The position numbers and the translations under genes are program-made. Positions 1-10,304 of a DNA stretch of 34,905 bases are shown here, piece by piece (position 1 is the stretch's first letter; each line of letters begins with the position of its first letter). The notes under the pieces were generated by a model that saw only the letters and a list, made by a program, of their open reading frames with translations, was not told where the DNA came from and searched no databases. Origin of the DNA: Trinickia diaoshuihuensis. GTDB taxonomy: Bacteria; Pseudomonadota; Gammaproteobacteria; Burkholderiales; Burkholderiaceae. The DNA is taken from contig NZ_QUBS01000065.1 of NCBI RefSeq assembly GCF_003390925.1, positions 1-34,905 on the forward strand. Reading direction: 5' to 3'.

Positions 1-127
1 CGGGCCCGGCAGGGGCCTCGGCCGCGCGCGGCGTTTTGCGCGCCGACGGGCTGCCGGCGCGAACGGGGGCGCGGCTCGGCGAGGCCGGCCGCGGATGCTT
101 GGCTGTCAATTTGACGCGCATAAAATC

Positions 128-2698
128 TCACACTGCGATCGCACGCAGCAGCTCGGTTTCTAGCTGAATCTGCAGGCGGTTGTCGGAAAGGCCGCGCCCG
201 TCGAGCAGGAACACGTCCTCGACGCGCTCGCCGAGCGTGTTGATCCGCGCCGCATGAACGCCGATCCGATGCTCCGCCAGCACGCGCGCGATCGAATAAA
301 GAAGCCCCGGCCGGTCGTTGGCCGACACGGACAGGATGTAGTACTGCCCACGCTCGTCGGCTCGCAAGTCGACGCGCGGGGTAATCGGGAACGTTCGCGA
401 CAGCCTCGAGAGCCGACCCTTCGACGGCTCGGGCAATGGAGCATCGGAGGACAGGCGCGCGGCAAGCTGCTGCTCGACCAAGTTGGCAATGTCGCGGTAC
501 TGCACGTCGTCCTCGGCGTGCGCAACGATGAAATTATCGAGCGCGTAGCCGTGGCGGGTCGTATTGATGCGCGCATCGAGCACCGAAAGACCGTTGCGGT
601 CGAAATAGGCGCAGATGCCGGCGAATAGATCGGAGCGGTCCGGCACGTAGACGAGCACTTGCAGCGCTTCGCCGATCGGCGACGGCCGCGCCCGGACGAT
701 CGGCGCGTCCGTGCGTACGTGCCGGTACAGCACACGCGTTTGCCACGCGATGTCGGCCGCGTCGTGGCGCAGGAAGTAGCCCACGTCGAGCTGGTCCCAA
801 AGCGCGCGGTGCGCGTTCTCGGGCACCGTTTCGAGCCGCAACAAGGCTAGGGCTTCCTCCTGCCGCGTCTTGAGTTCGGAATGCTCGTCGGGACGCGCGC
901 CGCCGAGCACGGCGAGCGTCATTCGGTACAAATCCTCGAGCAGCTTGCCCTTCCAGGTGTTCCATACCTTCGGGCTCGTGCCGCGAATGTCGGCCACGGT
1001 CAGCAAATAAAGCGCCGTGAGCCGCCGCTCGTCGCCGACGAGTTCCGCGAACTGCTTGATGACTTGCGGATCGCTCGTATCTTGCTTTTGCGCGACCTGG
1101 CTCATCGTCAAATGCTGGCGTACGAGCCAGACGACGAGCGCGGTGTCTTCGCTCGAGATGCCGTGATCGCGGCAGAAGCGCCGGGCATCGGCCATGCCGA
1201 GCGTCGAGTGGTCGCCGCCTCGACCCTTCGCGATATCGTGAAACAGCGCGGCGACATACAGCACCCATGGCCGCTCGAAGTTGGCCATCAATTGGCTGCA
1301 GAACGGGTATTCGTGCGCATGCTCGGCCAGCGCGAACCGGCGCAGGTTGCGCAGCACCATCAGGATGTGCTGATCGACCGTGTAGACGTGGTAGAGATCG
1401 TGCTGCATTTGCCCGACGATGCGCCGGAAATTCAGCAGATAGCGGCCGAGCACGCTAGTCTGATTCATGAGCCGCAGCGCATGCGTGATACCTTGCGGCT
1501 GCTTCAGGATCTCGATGAAGAGCCGGCGGTTCTCCGGATCGCGCCGCCAACGCGAATCCATGATGTCGCGCGCGTTGTATAGCGCCCGCAACGTGCGGGC
1601 GGAGAGGCCCTTGGTGCCGTGCGTCGTCTCGTAGAGCAAGAACGCCTCGAGGATCGCCGAAGGCGTGCGCTCGAACACGTCGTCGCTCGCGATTTCGATC
1701 ATGCCTTGCTTCTCGACGAAACGCTCCGACATCACGCGCGTGATGCCGCTCGTGCGCGGGAACAATTGCGCTTCGATGTTTTGAATCAGGATCGTCGCAA
1801 GCTGCGTCACGGCTTTGGCGGCCCAGTAATAGCGGCGCATGAGTTGCTCGCTTGCTCGCCGCGCTTGCGTGGCGCTATACCCGAAGCTTTCGGCGGCGGC
1901 CGTTTGCAGATCGAAGACGAGCACGTCCTGGCGCCGTCCGGCAATCACGTGCAGCCGTGCGCGCAGCATCTTCAGAAACGCCTCGTTGCGGCGCAATTCC
2001 CGCGCTTCGCGCGCCGTAATCAGGCCGCGTTCGTCGAGCTCGCGCCAGCTTCGTCCGAAGCCGGCTGCACGGGCGATCCATAGGATGAGCTGCAAGTCGC
2101 GCAAGCCCCCCGGGCTTTCCTTCACGTTCGGCTCGAGGCTGTACGGCGTGTCTTGGAATTTCGCGTGGCGCTGGCGCATTTCGAGCACCTTGGCCTGAAA
2201 GAACGCCCGTGCGTCCAGCGTATCGTTGAAGCGGAGCACGAAATGCTCGAAGAGGGCGGTGCTTCCCGTGATGCGCCGGGCCTCGAGCAGAGAGGTGCGC
2301 ACGGTGATGTCGTTGCCCGCCTCTTCGATACATTGCGCCGCCGTGCGCACGCTGCTGCCGATCTCGAGCCCGAGATCCCAAGCCATCCCGATGAAGCGCT
2401 CGATCCGCGCGTCGAGTTCAGGCGGGGCGTTATCGGGCAGCAGCACGAGGATATCGATGTCGGAGTAGGGCGCGAGTTCGCCGCGGCCATATCCGCCGAC
2501 GGCCACGAGCGCGCTCGATGGCGGCAGCTCGCAGACGTCCCATGCGCGTCTGAGCGCGTCGTCCGTCGTGCGCGAAAGCGCTTGCATGAGCGCTTCGACG
2601 CGGCTTGCCGTTTTGAAGCGCGCGAGGAGATCGGCTTTCGCGGCGCGATAGTCGGCTTTGACCGAGGCTGGATCGGGGATGACGGCGGGGACGCTCAT
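128..2698 (-). CDS. glnD: Bifunctional PII uridylyltransferase / uridylyl-removing enzyme GlnD
   Basis: This 856-residue protein is the nitrogen sensor that adds UMP to PII signal proteins when glutamine is low and removes it when glutamine is high, acting in the cytoplasm. The nucleotidyltransferase motif [17 protein letters not shown] is at residues 68-84, with the Asp pair of this superfamily. An HD phosphohydrolase motif, [12 protein letters not shown], begins at H487 and supplies the UMP-removing activity. Two C-terminal ACT domains follow, at roughly residues 675-750 and 785-856; the second contains [14 protein letters not shown]. Length and domain order match the family. It lies downstream of map on the same strand, 178 bases away. 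The 127 bases past its stop are very GC-rich and I see no gene there. The ATG start gives the N-terminus expected for the family, though no strong ribosome binding site precedes it. Confidence 0.97.
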   Translation of the reverse strand: MSVPAVIPDPASVKADYRAAKADLLARFKTASRVEALMQALSRTTDDALRRAWDVCELPPSSALVAVGGYGRGELAPYSDIDILVLLPDNAPPELDARIERFIGMAWDLGLEIGSSVRTAAQCIEEAGNDITVRTSLLEARRITGSTALFEHFVLRFNDTLDARAFFQAKVLEMRQRHAKFQDTPYSLEPNVKESPGGLRDLQLILWIARAAGFGRSWRELDERGLITAREARELRRNEAFLKMLRARLHVIAGRRQDVLVFDLQTAAAESFGYSATQARRASEQLMRRYYWAAKAVTQLATILIQNIEAQLFPRTSGITRVMSERFVEKQGMIEIASDDVFERTPSAILEAFLLYETTHGTKGLSARTLRALYNARDIMDSRWRRDPENRRLFIEILKQPQGITHALRLMNQTSVLGRYLLNFRRIVGQMQHDLYHVYTVDQHILMVLRNLRRFALAEHAHEYPFCSQLMANFERPWVLYVAALFHDIAKGRGGDHSTLGMADARRFCRDHGISSEDTALVVWLVRQHLTMSQVAQKQDTSDPQVIKQFAELVGDERRLTALYLLTVADIRGTSPKVWNTWKGKLLEDLYRMTLAVLGGARPDEHSELKTRQEEALALLRLETVPENAHRALWDQLDVGYFLRHDAADIAWQTRVLYRHVRTDAPIVRARPSPIGEALQVLVYVPDRSDLFAGICAYFDRNGLSVLDARINTTRHGYALDNFIVAHAEDDVQYRDIANLVEQQLAARLSSDAPLPEPSKGRLSRLSRTFPITPRVDLRADERGQYYILSVSANDRPGLLYSIARVLAEHRIGVHAARINTLGERVEDVFLLDGRGLSDNRLQIQLETELLRAIAV

Positions 2699-2790
2699 AG
2701 GCTGGCGAAAACGGCTCGAAACCGATTGATTCGTGAGTGGGTGGGCATGGTGGTCGGCCCGGCACGGCCAGGCGGCTCGCGCCGGCGGCG

Positions 2791-2815
2791 CGCTCGCCGG
2801 TCATGTCGGCGAGCG
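2791..2815. repeat. Perfect 9-bp inverted repeat between map and glnD
   Basis: CGCTCGCCG at 2791-2799 is the exact reverse complement of CGGCGAGCG at 2807-2815, with a 7-base spacer. It lies in the 178-base gap after the map stop codon and could fold in the map-glnD transcript. There is no T tract on either strand, so it is not a classical intrinsic terminator. A second, imperfect GC-rich hairpin lies around 2822-2847, also between the genes. Confidence 0.5.
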
Positions 2816-2876
2816 GCCGGCGGTGGCGGCATGCCGTCGCCGGCCGGCGGCGCTTGTACCGTTCGATCCTCGCCGC

Positions 2877-3683
2877 TTAGGCCGCGACGGCGATCGACGG
2901 TTTGGCCGGCGTGCCCGCCGACACGGTCAGCACGTCGTAGCCCGTGTCCGTCACGAGCACCGTGTGCTCCCACTGCGCGGACAGGCTCCGATCCTTCGTC
3001 TTGACGGTCCATTGGTCGGGCATCGTGCGAATTTCGCGCCGTCCCGCGTTGATCATCGGCTCGATCGTGAAGATCATGCCCTTTTGCAGTTCGAGCCCGG
3101 TGCCGGGGCGGCCGTAATGCAGAATTTGCGGGTCTTCGTGGAATACCGTGCCGATTCCGTGGCCGCAGTACTCGCGCACCACGCTGTAGCCGCTCGCCTC
3201 GGCGTGGCGCTGAATGGCGTGGCCGATATCGCCGAGCCGGGCGCCGGGGCGCACCTGTTCGATCCCGAGCCACATGCATTCGTAAGTGACTTGCGCGAGG
3301 CGTTTGGCGAGAATCGAGCCCTCGCCGGCAATGAACATGCGGCTCGTATCGCCGAAGTAGCCGTCCTTGATGACGGTGATGTCGATGTTCAGCGCATCGC
3401 CGTTCTTGATGATCTTATCGCCGGGAATGCCGTGACAGATCACGTCGTTCACCGAAATGCACGTGGCCTTCGGGTAGGGCGGATAGCCGGGCGGCTGATA
3501 ATTGAGCGGCGCGGGAACCGTTCCCTGCACGTCGAGCATGTAGTTGTGACAAAGCCGGTCGAGTTCGGCCGTGGTGACGCCGGGCTTGACGAACGGGGTA
3601 ATGTAATCGAGCACTTCGCTCGCGAGACGGCATGCGATACGCATTTTCGCGATGTCGTCTTCGTTTTTGATCGTAATAGCCAT
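2877..3683 (-). CDS. map: Type I methionine aminopeptidase
   Basis: This 268-residue metalloenzyme removes the initiator methionine from nascent proteins, co-translationally in the cytoplasm. The five metal ligands of the family are recognisable in order: the two Asp in ALNIDITVIKDG and YFGDTSRMF, the His in CGHGIGTVFHEDP, and the Glu in FTIEPMIN and QWEHTVLVTD. Type I length without a long N-terminal extension fits the bacterial form. The ATG at 3681-3683 begins MAITIKNEDDIAKMR, the normal start for the family; the ribosome binding site is weak. The gene is divergent from rpsB, a common arrangement in proteobacteria that puts methionine removal beside ribosomal protein synthesis. It is probably co-transcribed with glnD downstream, though hairpins sit between them. 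Confidence 0.97.
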   Translation of the reverse strand: MAITIKNEDDIAKMRIACRLASEVLDYITPFVKPGVTTAELDRLCHNYMLDVQGTVPAPLNYQPPGYPPYPKATCISVNDVICHGIPGDKIIKNGDALNIDITVIKDGYFGDTSRMFIAGEGSILAKRLAQVTYECMWLGIEQVRPGARLGDIGHAIQRHAEASGYSVVREYCGHGIGTVFHEDPQILHYGRPGTGLELQKGMIFTIEPMINAGRREIRTMPDQWTVKTKDRSLSAQWEHTVLVTDTGYDVLTVSAGTPAKPSIAVAA

Positions 3684-3727
3684 GGGTGACGGGCCTGAAA
3701 GCGGGATGTGCGGACGTGAATGCCGCG

Positions 3728-3736
3728 ATTATCGCA
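3728..3736 (-). promoter_or_regulatory. Candidate extended -10 element for map
   Basis: Read on the minus strand, the sequence is TGC followed by GATAAT, an extended -10 box (TGn plus five of six consensus bases) about 45 bases upstream of the map start. No convincing -35 hexamer is seen at 17 bases, which an extended -10 promoter can tolerate. Prediction by eye only. Confidence 0.35.
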
Positions 3737-3875
3737 CCATATGAGCCCCGTGGCAGCGCGTCGCGTCGCGCTTCTCGCGCCGTTCGGGCCGGCGCCGATG
3801 GTGCGCCGCAGCGGCAAACGTTCGCCGACGTTCCCCCCGAGGTTCGCCCGAGGTTCGCTCGAGTGGTAGCGCGGC

Positions 3876-3905
3876 TTGAGGGAGCTCACCCAAGCGTGGT
3901 ATACT
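3876..3905 (+). promoter_or_regulatory. Sigma-70-type promoter for rpsB
   Basis: A -35 box TTGAGG (3876-3881) and a -10 box TATACT (3900-3905) are separated by 18 bases. Transcription would begin near 3912, leaving an untranslated leader of about 145 bases before the rpsB ATG at 4057. The 373-base gap between map and rpsB therefore holds two outward promoters and the rpsB leader, with no further gene visible. Long rpsB leaders are used for S2 autoregulation in gammaproteobacteria; whether this one is similar cannot be told from sequence alone. Confidence 0.65.
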
Positions 3906-4056
3906 TTCGGGCTAGTCGTTGAAGTACCCAGGAAGTACCCACTCGCAAGCCGGCGCACCCAGGGTGCCGAGCCGCGGTTCGTTGCCACGTTTTCAGCGTG
4001 GGCGGGCGCGGCCGGTACGGCAGCCGGCTTAAGACCCAACCCTCGCGGAGAATTAC

Positions 4057-4809
4057 ATGGCAGTCACCATGCGTCAAATGCTGGAAGCCGGCGTGCACTT
4101 CGGTCACCAAACGCGCTTCTGGAACCCGAAGATGGCCCCCTTCATTTTCGGCCATCGCAACAAGATTCACATCATCAACCTCGAAAAGACGCTGCCGATG
4201 TACAACGACGCGCTGAAGTACGCGCGTCAACTGGCGGCCAATCGCGGCACGATCCTGTTCGTCGGCACGAAGCGTCAATCGCGCGACACGATCGCCCAAG
4301 AGGCGCAGCGCGCCGGCATGCCGTACGTCAACGCGCGTTGGCTCGGCGGCATGCTGACGAACTTCAAGACGCTGAAGGTATCGATCAAGCGTCTGAAGGA
4401 TATGGAAGCGGCGGTCGAGGCGGGTGAGCTCGAGAAGATGAGCAAGAAGGAAGCGCTGCTGTTCGAACGCGAAATCGCCAAGCTGCAAAAGTCGATCGGC
4501 GGCGTGAAGGACATGGGCGGCATTCCGGACGCGATCTTCGTTGTCGACGTCGGCTACCACAAGATCGCCGTGACCGAGGCGAACAAGCTCGGCGTGCCGG
4601 TCATCGCCGTGGTCGACACGAACCACTCGCCGGAAGGCATCGATTACGTGATCCCGGGCAACGACGACGCCAGCAAGGCTGTGGCGCTGTACGCCGAAGG
4701 CGTGGCCGATGCGATCCTCGAAGGCCGTGCCAACGCGGTCAATGAAGTCGTGCAAGCCGCGCGCGGCGCCGACGGCGACGAGTTCGTCGAGGTGGGCGGG
4801 GAGCAGTAA
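4057..4809 (+). CDS. rpsB: 30S ribosomal protein S2
   Basis: This 250-residue protein is a component of the small ribosomal subunit and is needed for S1 binding. The N-terminus [18 protein letters not shown] and the following [11 protein letters not shown] and [11 protein letters not shown] segments are signature S2 sequence. [14 protein letters not shown] and the [11 protein letters not shown] / [18 protein letters not shown] stretches complete the conserved fold. Length matches bacterial S2. GGAG at 4047-4050 lies 6 bases before the ATG, fixing the start. It is first in the translation series, followed after a hairpin terminator or attenuator by tsf, as in most bacteria. Confidence 0.99.
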   Translation: MAVTMRQMLEAGVHFGHQTRFWNPKMAPFIFGHRNKIHIINLEKTLPMYNDALKYARQLAANRGTILFVGTKRQSRDTIAQEAQRAGMPYVNARWLGGMLTNFKTLKVSIKRLKDMEAAVEAGELEKMSKKEALLFEREIAKLQKSIGGVKDMGGIPDAIFVVDVGYHKIAVTEANKLGVPVIAVVDTNHSPEGIDYVIPGNDDASKAVALYAEGVADAILEGRANAVNEVVQAARGADGDEFVEVGGEQ

Positions 4810-4827
4810 AGCAACCCCGTCGCCGGC

Positions 4828-4862
4828 AAAAAAGGGGGCTCTCGATAGGCCCCCTTTTTTTA
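4828..4862 (+). terminator. Rho-independent terminator/attenuator between rpsB and tsf
   Basis: An A6-GGGGGC arm (4828-4839) pairs perfectly with GCCCCC-T6 (4849-4860) around a 9-base loop, ending in a run of eight T. It lies 19 bases after the rpsB stop and about 100 bases before tsf. It probably trims rpsB messages relative to tsf rather than fully separating the genes. The A tract on the left arm makes it potentially active on the minus strand as well. Confidence 0.85.
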
Positions 4863-4965
4863 AGTGCTGGCGAAACGTGTGGCGCAATCGATGCGCCGCG
4901 AACGAATGCCTGCCGTTTGCATCGAATGCGAGCGGCGTGTGAAAGACAGACTCAAGGAGCGAATG

Positions 4966-5847
4966 ATGGCGGCAATTACCGCAAGCATGGTGGCTGAACT
5001 GCGCGCGAAGACCGACGCGCCGATGATGGAATGCAAGAAGGCGCTGACGGAAGCCGACGGCGACATGGGTCGCGCCGAAGAGCTGCTGCGCGTGAAGCTC
5101 GGCAACAAGGCCAGCAAGGCAGCCTCGCGCGTCACGGCCGAAGGCGTCATCGCGTCGTTCATCGGCGCCAACGCCGGCGCGCTCGTCGAACTGAACTGCG
5201 AAACCGATTTCGTCGCGAAGAACGACGATTTCAATGCGTTCGCCAAGCAAGTGGCCGAACTCATCGTGTCGCAAAACCCGGCCGACGTGGCCGCGCTGTC
5301 GGCTCTGCCGCTGAACGGCGAGACGGTCGACGCGGTGCGTCTCGCGCTCGTCGGCAAGATCGGCGAAAACCTCTCGATCCGCCGTTTCGCCCGTTTCGAA
5401 ACGTCGAACAAGCTGGCTGCGTACCTGCACGGCACGCGCATCGGCGTGCTCGTCGAATTCACGGGCGCCGACGAGCAAGTCGGTAAGGACGTCGCGATGC
5501 ACGTGGCGGCCATGAAGCCGGTTTCGCTGTCGTCGGACGACGTGCCGGCCGAGCTGATCGCCAAGGAACGCAGCATCGCCGAACAAAAGGCGGCCGAATC
5601 GGGCAAGCCGGCCGAAATCGTCGCGAAGATGGTCGAAGGCAGCGTGCAGAAGTACCTGAAGGAAGTCTCGCTCCTGAACCAGACGTTCGTGAAGAACGAC
5701 AAGCAGACGATCGAGCAAATGCTGAAGGCGGCCGGTGCGTCGGTGCAAAAGTTCGCGCTCTTCGTGGTGGGCGAAGGCATCGAAAAGCGTCAAGACGACT
5801 TCGCGGCCGAAGTGGCTGCGCAAGTTGCCGCGGCCAAGCAGCAGTAA
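4966..5847 (+). CDS. tsf: Translation elongation factor Ts
   Basis: This 293-residue protein is the nucleotide exchange factor that recharges EF-Tu from GDP to GTP. The N-terminal TS-N/UBA-like domain [18 protein letters not shown] is followed by the EF-Tu-contacting [10 protein letters not shown] motif and the two-subdomain core, which contains HVAAMKP. A longer open frame runs upstream, but AAGGAG at 4954-4959 stands 6 bases before the ATG at 4966, and [15 protein letters not shown] is the usual start. An ATG immediately upstream at 4963 is possible but badly spaced. The gene follows rpsB in the conserved rpsB-tsf-pyrH-frr order. Confidence 0.98.
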   Translation: MAAITASMVAELRAKTDAPMMECKKALTEADGDMGRAEELLRVKLGNKASKAASRVTAEGVIASFIGANAGALVELNCETDFVAKNDDFNAFAKQVAELIVSQNPADVAALSALPLNGETVDAVRLALVGKIGENLSIRRFARFETSNKLAAYLHGTRIGVLVEFTGADEQVGKDVAMHVAAMKPVSLSSDDVPAELIAKERSIAEQKAAESGKPAEIVAKMVEGSVQKYLKEVSLLNQTFVKNDKQTIEQMLKAAGASVQKFALFVVGEGIEKRQDDFAAEVAAQVAAAKQQ

Positions 5848-5868
5848 GTTCGCCGTTGCCGTACCCGT

Positions 5869-6747
<879 letters not shown>

Positions 6748-6782
6748 ACTCCCGTAAGAGAAGCGGGGCGTGTTTTGCCCGA

Positions 6783-6799
6783 GGCGCCGCCACGGCGCC
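6783..6799 (+). other. Perfect 7-bp hairpin between pyrH and frr
   Basis: GGCGCCG (6783-6789) and CGGCGCC (6793-6799) pair perfectly around a 3-base loop in the 94-base gap between pyrH and frr. There is no T tract, so termination is unlikely. Confidence 0.4.
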
Positions 6800-6841
6800 G
6801 CGCGGGCGAAGCCGCACAACGATGAAGTTTTGGAGGTCTAA

Positions 6842-7402
6842 ATGAGCGTAGCAGAGGTCAAGAAGAGCGCCGATCAGAAAATGCAGCGTTCGATCGAAGC
6901 GTTCAAGAACGATTTGGCGAAAATCCGCACGGGTCGCGCGCACACGGGTTTGCTCGACCATATCCAGGTCGATTACTACGGTTCGAACGTGCCCATCTCG
7001 CAAGTCGCCAATCTGACGCTCATCGACGCGCGTACGATCGGCGTGCAGCCGTGGGAAAAGAAGATGGTCGCCGTCGTCGAAAAGGCGATCCGCGAATCGG
7101 ATCTGGGTCTGAACCCCGCCACGCAAGGCGATTTGATCCGCGTGCCGATGCCCGCCTTGACCGAGGAGCGCCGTCGCGAACTGACGAAGGTCGTCAAGAG
7201 CGAGGGCGAAACGGCGAAGGTGGCCGTGCGCAATCTGCGTCGTGACGCGAACGAACAGCTCAAGAAGCTCGTCAAAGACAAAGAGATTTCGGAAGACGAT
7301 GAGCGTCGCGCCGGCGATGACGTGCAAAAGCTGACCGATAAATACGTCGCCGAGATCGATAAGCTCGTCCAATCGAAAGAAGCCGAGATCATGACCGTCT
7401 GA
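6842..7402 (+). CDS. frr: Ribosome recycling factor
   Basis: This 186-residue, tRNA-shaped protein works with EF-G to split post-termination ribosomes. The helical N-terminus, the conserved [21 protein letters not shown] segment in shortened form ([13 protein letters not shown]), and the C-terminal helix [20 protein letters not shown] all match the family. Length is standard (about 185). GGAGG at 6832-6836 stands 5 bases before the ATG, one of the best ribosome binding sites in the window. A 55-base gap separates it from uppS; the T run in that gap has no good stem before it. Confidence 0.98.
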   Translation: MSVAEVKKSADQKMQRSIEAFKNDLAKIRTGRAHTGLLDHIQVDYYGSNVPISQVANLTLIDARTIGVQPWEKKMVAVVEKAIRESDLGLNPATQGDLIRVPMPALTEERRRELTKVVKSEGETAKVAVRNLRRDANEQLKKLVKDKEISEDDERRAGDDVQKLTDKYVAEIDKLVQSKEAEIMTV

Positions 7403-7457
7403 GGCTTCGCAGTCTCGACGTGTCCTTCATTTTTTTGCAGTTTGAGTCTCGGCGGCC

Positions 7458-8240
7458 ATGACCTATACCAGCTCTACCGTTCGCGTGCCCGATGTCGCTG
7501 CTGTACCGCGGCATATCGCGATCATCATGGACGGCAACGGCCGTTGGGCCACGCAGCGCCGCTTGCCGCGCGTGGCCGGTCACACGCGCGGGGTTGAAGC
7601 CGTGCGTACGGCCGTCGAAGCTTGCGCTCGCGCCGGCGTCGAATACCTGACGCTATTCGCGTTCAGCTCGGAGAACTGGCGCCGCCCCGTGGACGAAGTG
7701 TCGTTCTTGATGCGCTTGTTCGTCACCGCGCTCGAGCGCGAAGTCGGCAAACTGCACGCCAACGGAATTCGTTTGCGCGTGGTCGGCGATTTGTCGCTGT
7801 TCGATACGCGCGTGCAGGATCTGATCCGCCGGGCCGAAACGAAGACCGCGCGCAACACGCGTTTGACGTTGACGATCGCGGCCAACTACGGCGGCCGTTG
7901 GGACATTCTGCAAGCTGCTCGTAAGCTGGCCGAGCAGTCGGCCAGCGCGGGGCAGGCGGTGCCGATCGACGAAGCCAGCTTCGCCGAGCACCTCGCGCTC
8001 TCCTATGCGCCCGAGCCCGATCTGTTCATCCGCACGGGCGGCGAGACGCGCATCAGCAACTTCCTGCTGTGGCAGCTCGCCTATACCGAGCTCTACTTCA
8101 CCGACGCATACTGGCCCGATTTCGACGCGAAGACGCTATCCGATGCGATCGCATCGTACGCGCGCAGGGAGCGCCGCTTCGGGCGCACCAGCGCCCAACT
8201 CGAGCCTCAATCGCAAGACGCCGATTCCCTTCCATGCTGA
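7458..8240 (+). CDS. uppS: Undecaprenyl diphosphate synthase (cis-isoprenyl transferase)
   Basis: This 260-residue enzyme extends farnesyl diphosphate with isopentenyl units to make the C55 carrier lipid used for peptidoglycan, O-antigen and other envelope polymers. The catalytic motif [13 protein letters not shown] contains D25, the essential Asp. Downstream are [14 protein letters not shown], which binds substrate, and the C-terminal [15 protein letters not shown] and FTDAYWPDF boxes. Both ends and the length fit the Z-prenyltransferase family. Its last 7 bases overlap the start of cdsA, suggesting translational coupling. Confidence 0.97.
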   Translation: MTYTSSTVRVPDVAAVPRHIAIIMDGNGRWATQRRLPRVAGHTRGVEAVRTAVEACARAGVEYLTLFAFSSENWRRPVDEVSFLMRLFVTALEREVGKLHANGIRLRVVGDLSLFDTRVQDLIRRAETKTARNTRLTLTIAANYGGRWDILQAARKLAEQSASAGQAVPIDEASFAEHLALSYAPEPDLFIRTGGETRISNFLLWQLAYTELYFTDAYWPDFDAKTLSDAIASYARRERRFGRTSAQLEPQSQDADSLPC

Positions 8241-9055
8241 AAACCCGCGTCATCACCGCCGTGGTGCTGCTGGCGGTGCTGCTGCCGGTCACGCTGTTCG
8301 CACCGGTTGCCGCCTTCGGCGCACTGATCGCGGTTGCGCTCGTTGCGGGCGCCTGGGAGTGGGCTCGCCTGCTCAAACTGCCGGGGGGTGCCCCGTTCGG
8401 CTATGCACTGGCTGCCGCCCTGGCGTTGGCCGCTAGCACGCGCCTAGGCTTGGGCGCCCATGCGGCGCGACCGCTGCTCGAGGCTGCCGCCGTATTTTGG
8501 GTGCTCGCCGGTCCCTATGTGTTGATTCGCCGGCCTACGCTCGCGCACGGCGCCTGGCGGCTATTTCTCGCCGTCGCGGGTCTCGTCGTCCTCGTCGCCT
8601 GCTGGCACGCGCTCGTCGCCGCCCGTATTCTTGGCGTATCGTTCGTGTTGTCCGTTCTGCTAGTCGTTTGGCTGGCCGATATCGGCGCATACTTTGCCGG
8701 CAAGGCGTTCGGCAAACATAAGCTCGCACCCGCGATCAGCCCGGGCAAGACCTGGGAAGGGGCGATCGGCGGCTGGCTCGCCGTCATGGTCGTGGCGTTG
8801 GCCGTATGGCCGTCGCATGCGTTCGCGCCCACGCTCGTTTCGGCGTTGGGCGAGCGCATCGGCACGGCGCGCACGCTGCTCGTGCTGACGGTGCTGGTGG
8901 CATTTAGCATCGTCGGCGATCTATTCGAATCGATGCTCAAGCGTCAGGCGGGCGTGAAGGATTCCAGCGCGCTGTTGCCTGGGCACGGCGGGGTGCTGGA
9001 CCGAATCGACGCACTTCTGCCGGTGCTGCCGCTGGCGATGCTGCTCGTTGGCTAA
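8234..9055 (+). CDS. cdsA: Phosphatidate cytidylyltransferase (CDP-diacylglycerol synthase)
   Basis: This 273-residue inner-membrane enzyme converts phosphatidic acid and CTP to CDP-diacylglycerol, the precursor of all phospholipids. Many hydrophobic membrane segments are evident, starting with [17 protein letters not shown]. The C-terminal signature [18 protein letters not shown] followed by [10 protein letters not shown] matches the family pattern. The frame extends upstream inside uppS, but the ATG at 8234 gives [13 protein letters not shown], a normal N-terminus with its first membrane segment. It overlaps uppS by 7 bases and is followed 18 bases later by dxr. Confidence 0.97.
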   Translation: MLKTRVITAVVLLAVLLPVTLFAPVAAFGALIAVALVAGAWEWARLLKLPGGAPFGYALAAALALAASTRLGLGAHAARPLLEAAAVFWVLAGPYVLIRRPTLAHGAWRLFLAVAGLVVLVACWHALVAARILGVSFVLSVLLVVWLADIGAYFAGKAFGKHKLAPAISPGKTWEGAIGGWLAVMVVALAVWPSHAFAPTLVSALGERIGTARTLLVLTVLVAFSIVGDLFESMLKRQAGVKDSSALLPGHGGVLDRIDALLPVLPLAMLLVG

Positions 9056-9073
9056 GCGCTAAGGATTTTAGAT

Positions 9074-10297
9074 ATGAAAAAATGTCTGACACTGCTCGGC
9101 TCCACGGGCTCGATCGGCGACAGTACGCTCGACGTCGTCGCGCGTCACCCCGATCGCTTCTCCGTTTATGCGCTGACCGCGCATCGCAACGGCGAGAAGC
9201 TCGTCGCGCAATGCTTGCGCTTCTCGCCCGAAGTGGCGGTGGTCGGCGATGCCGAGACCGCGGCCAGCGTTCAGGCGCAGTTGAAGGCCGCCGGCTCTAA
9301 GACCCAAGTCGCATATGGACGCGATGCGCTCGTGCAGGTGGCGCAAAGCGAGCAGTGCGACACCGTCGTCGCCGCGATCGTCGGTGCGGCCGGCCTCGCG
9401 CCCACCCTGGCGGCGGCGCGCGCGGGCAAGCGTATCTTATTGGCCAATAAAGAAGCGCTCGTCATGTCGGGCGCGATCTTCATGGATGCGGTGCGCGACC
9501 ACGGCGCGACGCTGCTGCCCGTTGACAGCGAGCACAACGCGATCTTCCAATGTCTGCCGCGCGACGCGGCCGAACACGGCGGCGTCACCAAAATCATTTT
9601 GACTGCCTCGGGTGGTCCGTTCCGTACCCGTGAGCCCGCCACGCTCGCCGCCGTCACGCCCGACGAAGCGTGCAAACATCCGAATTGGGTGATGGGCCGC
9701 AAGATCTCGGTCGATTCGGCGACGATGATGAACAAGGGGCTCGAAGTCATCGAAGCGCATTGGCTCTTCGGCCTCGCGGGCGACCGGATCGAGGTTTTGA
9801 TCCATCCGCAAAGCGTCATCCATTCGCTTGTCTCGTACGCCGACGGCTCGGTCCTCGCGCAACTGGGCAATCCCGATATGCGCACGCCGATCGCGCATGC
9901 GCTCGCGTTCCCCGAGCGCGTCGATTCGGGCGTCGGGCAGCTCGACCTCGCCCAAATCGCCATGCTGCAATTCGAGAAGCCCGACTACGAGCGTTTCCCG
10001 TGTCTGGCGCTGGCGATGCAGGCGCTGGCCGCGGGCGGCGTCGCGAGCGCGGCGTTGAACGCGGCGAACGAGATCGCGGTCGAGGCGTTCCTCGAGCGCC
10101 GGATCGGCTTCATGGATATCGCGCGCACGGTCGATACGGTCCTCGATCGCTTGTCGAACAGTACGCCGAGCGGGCTCGACGACGTCCTCGCCGCCGATGC
10201 CGATGCACGCCGCGCGGCGAACGAGTTCATCGCCGGGCGCGCGTTCGTCGCGCCGGCGGCACATCGCGCCGGCACCGTCGATCGCGCGGTGCAGTGA
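9074..10297 (+). CDS. dxr: 1-deoxy-D-xylulose 5-phosphate reductoisomerase
   Basis: This 407-residue NADPH enzyme converts DXP to MEP, the committed step of the non-mevalonate isoprenoid pathway, which supplies uppS upstream. The dinucleotide-binding GSTGSIG is at residues 9-15. The metal-binding [10 protein letters not shown] contains D151 and E153, and [14 protein letters not shown] contains the third ligand, near E224. [14 protein letters not shown] and [13 protein letters not shown] are typical of the family. Length is standard. The ATG at 9074 is preceded by AAGGA about 8 bases upstream. Confidence 0.98.
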   Translation: MKKCLTLLGSTGSIGDSTLDVVARHPDRFSVYALTAHRNGEKLVAQCLRFSPEVAVVGDAETAASVQAQLKAAGSKTQVAYGRDALVQVAQSEQCDTVVAAIVGAAGLAPTLAAARAGKRILLANKEALVMSGAIFMDAVRDHGATLLPVDSEHNAIFQCLPRDAAEHGGVTKIILTASGGPFRTREPATLAAVTPDEACKHPNWVMGRKISVDSATMMNKGLEVIEAHWLFGLAGDRIEVLIHPQSVIHSLVSYADGSVLAQLGNPDMRTPIAHALAFPERVDSGVGQLDLAQIAMLQFEKPDYERFPCLALAMQALAAGGVASAALNAANEIAVEAFLERRIGFMDIARTVDTVLDRLSNSTPSGLDDVLAADADARRAANEFIAGRAFVAPAAHRAGTVDRAVQ

Positions 10298-10304
10298 GCG
10301 TTCG

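Noticed and set aside
7403-7457. Terminator between frr and uppS
   Set aside because: There is a run of seven T, but no convincing GC-rich stem directly before it.
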